This document shows, in pieces, positions 46,801 through 52,892 of a DNA stretch of 64,000 nt. Position 1 is the stretch's first letter, and the number at the start of each line of letters is the position of its first letter. Source of the DNA: Arenibacter palladensis (GTDB lineage Bacteria > Bacteroidota > Bacteroidia > Flavobacteriales > Flavobacteriaceae); the NCBI RefSeq assembly GCF_900129275.1, contig NZ_FQUX01000001.1, positions 1,484,627-1,548,626 of the forward strand. Direction: 5' to 3'. The notes below the pieces were generated by a model. It was not told the DNA's origin, did not search any database, and saw only the letters and a program-made list of their open reading frames with translations. The position numbers and the translations under genes are program-made.

Positions 46801-47443
46801 AACCATGCCCGATGTTTTGTCCGAGCAGGAAAAAAGCAGTTCATATATTACCAAGGCTTTTCAATTCGCTTCGGTCTATCTTCAAAATAACGGCAAAGGT
46901 AAGTTTGAAATTAAGGTTCTTCCCAATGAGGCGCAAATGGCCCCAGTGTATGGTATCCTAATTAATGATTTTGATGAAGATGGTAATTTGGACGTGTTAA
47001 TGACCGGTAATAACTATGGTACGGAAGTGGGTGTTGGGCGCCACAATGCTTCCAAGGGAACCTTGTTAAAGGGTAATGGAAAGGGAGAATTTAACGGTAT
47101 TTCTGCAATAGAAAGTGGATTGGGAATAAACGGTGATAACAGAGGGGCAGTTTCAATAAATATTAAGGGTCAACAATCCTACGTTTTTAGTAGAAACTCT
47201 GATACTTTGAAGGCTTATGTTGTAGATAACCAGTCAAAACCAAGGTTATATATTGATGTATTACCCAATGTGGCCAAAGCTACAATTAAATATAAAGATG
47301 GCTCAGAGCGTCTTCAGGAGTTTTATTACGGTTCTTCATATTTGTCACATTCCAGTCGCACATTGTTCCTTAACGGAAATGAAAGTCAGGTAGTTTTCTA
47401 TGATTTTTTTGGCAATGAGGCTGCCGTACATGATTTAAAATAG
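43883..47443 (+). CDS. FG-GAP/VCBS repeat (CRTAC1-type) lipoprotein with UnbV-like domain
   Basis: An 1186-residue lipoprotein (lipobox VISC, Cys21). It carries about fourteen calcium-binding-type loops of the pattern DxNxDGxxD, such as DINNDGLPDIY, DFNNDGLVDIV, DYDGDGDQDLYI and DFDNDGDIDYVLG. These are spread over two blocks that should form two seven-bladed beta-propellers. Between them (about 510-590) lies an ASPIC/UnbV-type segment (RGYQSAIDKTIHFGLG, ending ARWPDGKVSKLL). Such proteins are frequent next to susCD in marine Bacteroidota. A surface role in binding glycan or partner proteins is inferred. No catalytic motif was seen. It follows arm 2 susD by 98 bases across a hairpin. Confidence 0.87.
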   Translation: MMYKFAKVLFFAIIFIQVISCKDSGSGEPEKSEHEPLFKLLSNNITNISFNNLIEENDTFNMVDFFYVYNGGGVAIGDINNDGLPDIYFTGNMVNDKLYLNKGGLSFEDISDSAGIVTPGWSTGVTMVDINHDGLLDIYVCRSGNYDKDERKNLLYINQGNLKFIEQAEAYGIADTSYSTQAAFFDYDKDGDLDMYLLNHTNDIRDPNNVRPLKKDGNGPANDKLYRNDETKDKGIVFTEVSKEAGIVFDGLGLGVGIADINNDGWEDILVTNDFIANDYLYINKKDGTFQEMAKTYLDHVSHFSMGNDMADFNNDGLVDIVTMDMRPGDNYHEKKMSGPLNFDLFERTLQQGYMPQYMRNTLQINNGTLDNGHPNFSEIGQLLNVDATDWSWAPLFADFDNDGLKDLFVTNGYLRDITDLDFINYTGSLSANVSKDSLDYILKQKAKEMPSIKLANFLFKNNGNLSFENVAEAWGLDQPSLSNGAAYADLDNDGDLDIVINNINQTASVYENRSQAVLGHHYLSIHLKGDGLNSMGLGTEVILFQDGKQQIVRQALTRGYQSAIDKTIHFGLGKKKVVDSVIARWPDGKVSKLLNPESDKLLTLLQDEASMEIASTNSKSTSGLFKDIATSLNLDYLHKEMVYYDFNRQFLLPHKHSNQGPGLAVGDINNDGREDFFLGGGYNYSGRLFYGSSDGTFDVKLLIPNEKDKYEEDTGVLFFDYDGDGDQDLYIVSGSNEFYEGSEYYQDRLYTNDGQGNFKLDVNALPRISTSGSCVRASDFDMDGDLDLFIGGRLTPLKYPLPPNSYLLENVDGIFKDATNKLAPSLRKVGMVTDGLWTDYDADGDTDLIVVGEFMAIQFFENQNGKFINSSEKTGLTYTSGWWNSINGGDFDNDGDIDYVLGNQGLNTKYKVSPNEPLTIYAKDYDKNGSIDPIMSSYNNGHEYPVHSRDDLIKQIPQMKKKFPDYASYAQATMPDVLSEQEKSSSYITKAFQFASVYLQNNGKGKFEIKVLPNEAQMAPVYGILINDFDEDGNLDVLMTGNNYGTEVGVGRHNASKGTLLKGNGKGEFNGISAIESGLGINGDNRGAVSINIKGQQSYVFSRNSDTLKAYVVDNQSKPRLYIDVLPNVAKATIKYKDGSERLQEFYYGSSYLSHSSRTLFLNGNESQVVFYDFFGNEAAVHDLK

Positions 47444-47545
47444 CAAAACTTTGTGAATGGGGTATAGTTGTATTTTGAAGTTGGACATTAATCTTTTGAT
47501 TGCAATAAAAGGCTCCCAACTAAGGTGGTATAGTATAAAATAAAA

Positions 47546-47585
47546 TGCTTGCAGGTCTCAATTAAAAAGTCGAGAATTGCAAGCA
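47546..47585 (-). terminator. Candidate terminator of lysS
   Basis: On the minus strand TGCTTGCA and TGCAAGCA form the outer 8-bp stem, with an inner 4-bp TCTC/GAGA stem after a small internal loop. TTTTATTTTATAC follows. It lies 45 bases past the lysS stop and between convergent genes, so it may also act on the plus strand. Confidence 0.65.
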
Positions 47586-47629
47586 CTTGTTATTGAAATA
47601 GGTCTATTGTAAATTTTCCGCTGCAGGAG

Positions 47630-49321
47630 TTACTTCTTCAGAATAACCACTTTTGTGTCGCCCTCGGTGGCAACCTTGATCAACTCGTGCTTGGAAAGGG
47701 CCTTCATGGATTTATCCCATTTTTTGCCACTTAAGCCTGCTTTGGTCTTAAGCTCATCCAGGGCCAATTTGCCTTCCGGTTTTAGCAGGGCAAGGATTTC
47801 CTTTTCTTCCTCGCTAAGTTCCAGTTGTTTCTTTTCTGGTCTCATTTGAGGAAAGAAAAGTACCTCTTGTATGGAAGCATTATTGGTCATCAACATGACC
47901 AAACGATCAATTCCGATACCGATACCACTGGTAGGGGGCATTCCGTATTCCAAGGCCCTTAGGAAATCTTGATCAATGAACATGGCCTCGTCGTCCCCTT
48001 TTTCCGATAGTTGAAGTTGTTCTTCAAATCTTTCGCGCTGGTCAATGGGATCGTTCAGCTCGGAATAGGCATTGGCCAATTCCTTTCCATTTACCATGAG
48101 TTCAAAACGTTCTGTCAATGCCGGATTGTCCCTGTGCTCCTTGCACAAAGGACTCATTTCTTTGGGGTAATCTGTAATGAAGGTAGGCTGTATGTAGTGA
48201 TGTTCGCATTTTTCACCGAAAATTTCATCGATAAGCTTGCCAACTCCCATACTGTCATCAACCTCAATATTTAATTTTTTGGCAACTTCCCTAAGTTCCA
48301 CCTCGTTCATCCCGGCAACATCAAAACCGGTATGGATTTTAATAGCTTCCAAAATGGGTACCCTAGGGTAAGGGGCCTTAAATTCTATCTCATTTTTGCC
48401 AACGGTTACCTTGGAAGTGCCGTTGGAATCGATAGCCACTTTTTCCAGTAGCTTTTCGGTCATATCCATCATCCAATTGTAATCCTTGTAGGCTACATAA
48501 AGTTCCATGACGGTAAACTCAGGGTTGTGGGTACGATCCATGCCCTCGTTTCTAAAATCCTTTGCAAATTCGTAAACCCCATCAAAGCCACCAACAATCA
48601 GCCTTTTTAGGTATAGCTCATTGGCCACCCTTAAATATAAAGGAATGTTCAATGCGTTGTGGTGCGTCATAAACGGACGTGCTGCGGCACCTCCGGGAAT
48701 GGGTTGTAGAATAGGGGTCTCCACCTCCAAATAGCCGGCATCGTTAAAAAACTGACGCATACTATTGGTGATTTTGGTGCGCTTTATAAAATTTTTCTTA
48801 ACGCTTGGGTTTACTACCAAATCCACATATCTCTGACGGTAGCGCAGTTCAGGGTCGTTAAATTCATCGTAAACTTTTCCGTCGGCATCTACTTTTGGTA
48901 AAGGCAATGGGCGCAAGGATTTACTTAGTAATGTAAAATTCCTTACCATTACGGTTTTCTCGCCTACTTGTGTGGTGAAAAGTTCCCCTTCTATACCAAT
49001 AATGTCGCCAATGTCCAATAATTTTTTATACACATCATTGTACAAGGTCTTGTCGTCCCCAGTACAAATTTCGTCCCTGTTAAAATAGACCTGTATACGG
49101 CCTTCGCTGTCCTGCAGTTCCGCAAAGGAGGCCTTTCCTTGTATCCTTCTGGACATAAGCCTTCCGGAAAGAACTACTTTTTTGCCTTCTTCATAGTTCT
49201 CCTTGGCCTTTTTAGAAGTACTATTTACTGGATACAGTGCAGCGGGATAGGGGTCGATGCCCAATTCCCGTAACTTGCCAAGTTTTTCCCTTCTAATTAC
49301 TTCTTGTTCCGAAAGTTGCAT
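47630..49321 (-). CDS. lysS: Lysine--tRNA ligase
   Basis: A 563-residue class II lysyl-tRNA synthetase from the ATG at 49321 (MQLSEQEVIRREKL). A longer frame to 49354 would run through the promoter. It charges tRNA-Lys with lysine in the cytoplasm. N-terminal OB-fold anticodon-binding domain covers about 50-165 (VVLSGRLMSRRIQGKASFAELQD). The catalytic core holds class II motif 2 (FRNEGMDRTHNPEFTVMELY) and motif 3 (GIGIGIDRLVMLMT, about residues 472-485). After the usual end (LFFPQMRPEKK) there is an extra 65 residues resembling a winged helix, beginning LSEEEKEILALLK. This extension is seen in other Bacteroidota LysS as far as I recall. It is a single gene with a candidate promoter upstream. 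Confidence 0.95.
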   Translation of the reverse strand: MQLSEQEVIRREKLGKLRELGIDPYPAALYPVNSTSKKAKENYEEGKKVVLSGRLMSRRIQGKASFAELQDSEGRIQVYFNRDEICTGDDKTLYNDVYKKLLDIGDIIGIEGELFTTQVGEKTVMVRNFTLLSKSLRPLPLPKVDADGKVYDEFNDPELRYRQRYVDLVVNPSVKKNFIKRTKITNSMRQFFNDAGYLEVETPILQPIPGGAAARPFMTHHNALNIPLYLRVANELYLKRLIVGGFDGVYEFAKDFRNEGMDRTHNPEFTVMELYVAYKDYNWMMDMTEKLLEKVAIDSNGTSKVTVGKNEIEFKAPYPRVPILEAIKIHTGFDVAGMNEVELREVAKKLNIEVDDSMGVGKLIDEIFGEKCEHHYIQPTFITDYPKEMSPLCKEHRDNPALTERFELMVNGKELANAYSELNDPIDQRERFEEQLQLSEKGDDEAMFIDQDFLRALEYGMPPTSGIGIGIDRLVMLMTNNASIQEVLFFPQMRPEKKQLELSEEEKEILALLKPEGKLALDELKTKAGLSGKKWDKSMKALSKHELIKVATEGDTKVVILKK

Positions 49322-49341
49322 ATTCTTATAAATTAAGGCTG

Positions 49342-49373
49342 CAAATATAGGCACTCTCCGTTAATCTATCAAT
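49342..49373 (-). promoter_or_regulatory. Candidate Bacteroidota promoter of lysS
   Basis: TATATTTG at 49349-49342 matches the -7 consensus TAnnTTTG. ATTG at 49373-49370 lies 20 bases before it in the -33 position (consensus TTTG). The lysS ATG follows 20 bases after the -7 box. Confidence 0.5.
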
Positions 49374-49546
49374 CCAAAAATTGGAATTGATTGTTTTCAA
49401 AATAGCCTATTCAAATTATTCCCATTTTCCTGTAACAAAATGTCCGTTTTTTAGTCAAATAGGTATAGCTGTCCTTCCAAGGGGCGGAATAAAAGTAGTA
49501 TATCAGTCCCGAGGAGGGACGTCATCAATCAAAAATTGAAAAAAGC

Positions 49547-49702
49547 ATGGGCTGTTTTAGGGTCTTGTTGGCCATTATTTTCCCGCCTTTGGCCGTAATT
49601 GGCAAGGGTTGTGGCTCTTTTATTATCGTTTTTCTGCTTACTCTTTGCGGGTGGGTGCCTGGCGTTATTGCCGCCTTGATCATCCTTAACAATCCAAACT
49701 AG
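49547..49702 (+). CDS. YqaE/Pmp3 family small membrane protein
   Basis: A 51-residue protein (ATG at 49547, TAG at 49700-49702). It reads MGCFRVLLAIIFPPLAVI, a short GKGCGS loop, a second hydrophobic segment FIIVFLLTLCGWVPGVIAA and the end LIILNNPN. The PPLAV and GWxPGxIxA blocks are the signature of the YqaE/Pmp3 (UPF0057) family, two-helix inner-membrane proteins linked in other organisms to membrane potential and salt or stress tolerance. A GTCCC/GGGAC hairpin lies about 27 bases upstream. It is a stand-alone gene in front of lipB. Confidence 0.85.
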   Translation: MGCFRVLLAIIFPPLAVIGKGCGSFIIVFLLTLCGWVPGVIAALIILNNPN

Positions 49703-49712
49703 GGTTTTGAGA

Positions 49713-49742
49713 TTTGGTTTATGGCCGGAGTTTGTATCTTTG
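49713..49742 (+). promoter_or_regulatory. Candidate promoter of lipB, possibly leaderless
   Basis: TTTG at 49713-49716, an 18-base spacer, then TATCTTTG at 49735-49742, a full match to TAnnTTTG. The lipB ATG is at 49747, where transcription would be expected to begin, so the message may have almost no leader. Confidence 0.6.
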
Positions 49743-49746
49743 CAGG

Positions 49747-50466
49747 ATGAACAAAAGGATTCTCTTAGAAGATTTGGGACTTAAGGATTACAAGGATACT
49801 TGGGATTACCAGGAGCAATTGTTCAAATCTATAATCGACTTAAAAATAAAGAATAGGAGGGAGGGTTCCCAATTGGAAACGCCCAATCATTTTTTGTTGG
49901 TGGAGCATCCGCATGTATACACTTTGGGGAAAAGCGGGGATATGGATAATCTGTTGGTAGATGAAAATGTACTTACCGAAAAAGGCGCAAAATTCTACAA
50001 GATAAACCGTGGCGGGGACATCACCTATCATGGTCCGGGACAGATTGTTGGTTATCCTATTTTGGACCTGGATAATTTCTTTACCGATATTCACAAATAC
50101 CTCAGGTTTTTAGAGGAAATGGTTATTTTGACCCTGGCGGACTACGGTCTTAATGCGGAGCGCTCCGAAGGGGAAACAGGGGTTTGGTTGGATGTGGGTA
50201 CCCCATTTGCCCGAAAAATATGTGCCATGGGGGTACGAGCCAGCCGATGGGTAACCATGCACGGTTTTGCATTGAACGTGAATGCCGATCTGGGCTATTT
50301 TGATCTGATGATTCCCTGCGGCATTAAAGGTAAGGCCGTTACTTCTTTGAATGTTGAGCTTGGTAAAAAGGAAGTGGATATGGCCGAGGTGAAGCAAAGA
50401 CTATTGAAGCATTTTTCTAACTTATTTGAAGCTGAATTTCAAAGTTGTGACCAACAATTATGCTAA
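49747..50466 (+). CDS. lipB: Octanoyltransferase LipB
   Basis: A 239-residue LipB from the ATG at 49747. An in-frame TTG at 49714 lies inside the promoter and is rejected. It moves octanoyl groups from acyl carrier protein to lipoyl domains of dehydrogenase complexes, the first step of lipoate synthesis in the cytoplasm. Family motifs: EHPHVYTLGKSGD, NRGGDITYHGPGQIVGYPILDL, the catalytic lysine Lys157 in ARKICAMGVR and the catalytic cysteine Cys191 in MIPCGIKGKAVTSL. Length is normal for the family. It is followed by a convergent gene 47 bases downstream. Confidence 0.95.
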   Translation: MNKRILLEDLGLKDYKDTWDYQEQLFKSIIDLKIKNRREGSQLETPNHFLLVEHPHVYTLGKSGDMDNLLVDENVLTEKGAKFYKINRGGDITYHGPGQIVGYPILDLDNFFTDIHKYLRFLEEMVILTLADYGLNAERSEGETGVWLDVGTPFARKICAMGVRASRWVTMHGFALNVNADLGYFDLMIPCGIKGKAVTSLNVELGKKEVDMAEVKQRLLKHFSNLFEAEFQSCDQQLC

Positions 50467-50513
50467 AAAACACAAAATACAGGCCTCGGGCTTTTCAGAT
50501 TAAATGTGCTGAT

Positions 50514-51206
50514 TTAGTTGTTAAGCTTGGTGAGAAGCATTTGGGTGGTTAGGTCACCTTTTTTATTATAGGTTTCCTGTTTTACCATTCCTACCTCTTC
50601 AGCAAGCCATAACTTGGATTGCATTATTTGTTTTACGCCCATGGTCTCAGAAATATTGTCCTGAGTTATCACGTAACACTTAAAGTTTCCTGCTGGCGTG
50701 GTGACATTTTCTGTTTTTTCCACTACCCTATTTAGCTGGTCTACTTTAATATTCATGTTCATACCAGTCATTTTGATGGCTATGGCTACATTGGCGTCGT
50801 CTAAGCCCTGTCCAACACTAAGGTTGTTGGGCAACTCTATATCTGTTCCGCTAATCTCCATTTCCATTCCCATATCCGTATATTGTTTCATCATTTGTGC
50901 AGGTACCAAAGAATTGTAGTCTATCTTGACTATATCCTCTGAACAGCTGATTTTATAATCGGATACAAATATTTCCTTGCCTTTTTCATCGGTAAACTTC
51001 ATATTCATGGTGGCGGTGGTAACACCACCTGTATTTTCAACATTTGTAATAGAGTAGTCGGTAATTCCTTCTGTCTTTCCTTTTTTGTTGGTCATTGTAT
51101 ATTGAAAACTTGTGCCCTCCTCCATTGGGTAGTATTTACTACAATTTTGGGAGAAAGCGATGGAGGTTACAAGGAAAAAGCTATAAATTAAGATAAGTGT
51201 TCTCAT
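50514..51206 (-). CDS. TapB/DUF3108-like secreted protein
   Basis: A 230-residue protein with signal peptide (about 1-19, ending AFSQ). The mature part begins NCSKYYPMEEGTSFQYTMTNKKGK and is made of beta strands. Central blocks TPAGNFKCYVITQD and KLWLAEEVGMVKQETYNKKG are typical of the DUF3108/TapB-like group of Bacteroidota. The fold should be a large beta-barrel-like sandwich. It is probably periplasmic or outer-membrane associated. No function is established. It lies 31 bases downstream of the OmpA-family gene on the same strand, probably co-transcribed. Confidence 0.72.
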   Translation of the reverse strand: MRTLILIYSFFLVTSIAFSQNCSKYYPMEEGTSFQYTMTNKKGKTEGITDYSITNVENTGGVTTATMNMKFTDEKGKEIFVSDYKISCSEDIVKIDYNSLVPAQMMKQYTDMGMEMEISGTDIELPNNLSVGQGLDDANVAIAIKMTGMNMNIKVDQLNRVVEKTENVTTPAGNFKCYVITQDNISETMGVKQIMQSKLWLAEEVGMVKQETYNKKGDLTTQMLLTKLNN

Positions 51207-51237
51207 GTTTTAGATTTAAGATGGATATGTATTAAGG

Positions 51238-52575
51238 TTATATTTTTTTGAAAACGACACGCCTGTTTTGAGCTTTGCCGTCGGGAGTATTGTTATCCCC
51301 TATGGGTTGGCTTTCCCCCTTGCCTTGGGTTTGCAAACGGCTGTCTGAAATACCATAAACACTAACTAGTGCATTTTTCACCGCGGCAGCTCGCTTTTGT
51401 GACAAGCTTAAATTGGCATCTTCAGGGCCATCGGCGTCGGTATGGCCAATTATCATTAGGTTCATTCCGTTTTCTTCCTGTAAAACTTGGGAAATTTGTC
51501 GAATGATCCCCATGGATTGTGGTTGGATATTGGCCGAACCGGAATCGAACAGAATCCCATTGGTGGAAACTTCCCCTTCTGAAATCAATTTACGACGTAA
51601 GTCCAAACCGCCTTCGGCTACTTTAAGGTTGCTGATGAACACGCGTTCCTTACCATCCTTAAAATTGTTCATATGAAATTTTAAAGATTTCAACACGGCT
51701 CCTTGGGGTACTATCCTGGGGATATCTATATGTTTCTCCTCGTTGACCCATAATCGAAAACGCTGTTTGTTTACGGCAATGGAAACATGTGGCCTATCTA
51801 AAATCTCATCCCTAAGATCGGCCCTAACAACACTGTAAATTTCTCTTTTGTTATTAATGTGGTTGGCCATGGTGATGCCTATTGGAGAGTATTGGCAAAA
51901 AGGAATATGGGCATGTACAAAATTGGCGCCGTCTTTAAATTTGTCGTCATCACTTAAAGCTACCCTAAGAAATGAGGTAGAAGATGTCTTGTTGTCCAAC
52001 CCTAGGGCCATGATATCAAATTCAATGGTGTATTCCTCGGGCAAATTTGGTATGTCCGGAATATAATATATGTTGTATCCCGAAATTAATTCAAACCATT
52101 TCTCGTCGGAATCATTTATGGATACAACTTCCCCACCGCCATTGGTATTCCATTTGGAAGGGAAATCGCCAATGAAATCATTGGAGAAATCATCAAAAAA
52201 TAAAGGCTTGTCTCCAGGTACGTAGTCAAATTTACTGTATACCTCAATGGTCTTTTTGGTAGGCTGTCCCGGTGTGCTGCCACTGTCGTTGTTTCCACCC
52301 ACATTTCCGGGATTGTCTTGACCCGAAGGAGGTAATGGGTTTTCTATCTGTGTGTCTGTAGGAGATTTTTTAGAACCTGGTTCCAAAATACTGTCCAAGA
52401 CTTCATCTGTCTTTTTTGAAGCTTCCCTATCCACCCTGTTTTCTACGGTTCGTTCTACGGCCCTTTCTGCCCGCTTACCCAATTTTTTCAAAATTTGGCT
52501 TTGAAGGGCGCCGGAAAAAAAGAAAAGCAATAGAAAAGCTGGGAATATTTTGGGGAATACTTTAATGGGATTCAT
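51238..52575 (-). CDS. OmpA family protein
   Basis: A 445-residue exported protein. After the signal peptide (about 1-26) comes a basic, coiled-coil-prone segment (KKLGKRAERAVERTVENRVDREASKK) and a Pro/Gly/Asn-rich linker. A central domain (about 115-320) resembles a concanavalin-like lectin or laminin-G sandwich (FFDDFSNDFIGDFPSKWNTNGGG). The C-terminal OmpA peptidoglycan-binding domain covers about 335-445 (ILFDSGSANIQPQSMGII, then IIGHTDADGPEDANLSLSQKRAAAV and GKGESQPIGDNNTPDGKAQNRRV). It probably anchors an outer-membrane or periplasmic module to peptidoglycan. The start is the ATG at 52575. Confidence 0.88.
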   Translation of the reverse strand: MNPIKVFPKIFPAFLLLFFFSGALQSQILKKLGKRAERAVERTVENRVDREASKKTDEVLDSILEPGSKKSPTDTQIENPLPPSGQDNPGNVGGNNDSGSTPGQPTKKTIEVYSKFDYVPGDKPLFFDDFSNDFIGDFPSKWNTNGGGEVVSINDSDEKWFELISGYNIYYIPDIPNLPEEYTIEFDIMALGLDNKTSSTSFLRVALSDDDKFKDGANFVHAHIPFCQYSPIGITMANHINNKREIYSVVRADLRDEILDRPHVSIAVNKQRFRLWVNEEKHIDIPRIVPQGAVLKSLKFHMNNFKDGKERVFISNLKVAEGGLDLRRKLISEGEVSTNGILFDSGSANIQPQSMGIIRQISQVLQEENGMNLMIIGHTDADGPEDANLSLSQKRAAAVKNALVSVYGISDSRLQTQGKGESQPIGDNNTPDGKAQNRRVVFKKI

Positions 52576-52892
52576 GATTTTTATTTTTAATGTTCTCGTC
52601 TTGTTTTGTTCTCAATCAACTTTGGCTCAATATGTTATCTAAATTTAACAAAATTTCAGGCTTGCTCCAGGACAGGTGTATATGTTGCCTGTTTTTATGT
52701 ATTAATGGTGTGTTAAAACCAATGGTTAACATTTACATTAAAAAAGTTTACAAGAAAAGAAATGCGGCAGTGGCTAGGGAAGCCCTATAATGTAAGATTA
52801 ATGGCAATTTTAAATAGTATTTTTCCTATCCAAAAAAAGTAAAAACTTACCCAATAGGTTATTCTGGATGGTATTTATCTCCCTTATTTTTC
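52576..52892. other. Intergenic region between two divergent-function envelope genes
   Basis: About 316 bases without a supportable gene, between the large lipoprotein gene and the OmpA-family gene. It is AT-rich and should hold the OmpA-family promoter. I found no TAnnTTTG box and no strong hairpin. Confidence 0.4.

Noticed and set aside
52590..52790. 66-codon plus-strand reading frame between two minus-strand genes
   Set aside because: Its composition is not coding-like, it has no recognisable motif or ribosome site, and it covers the probable promoter region of the OmpA-family gene.
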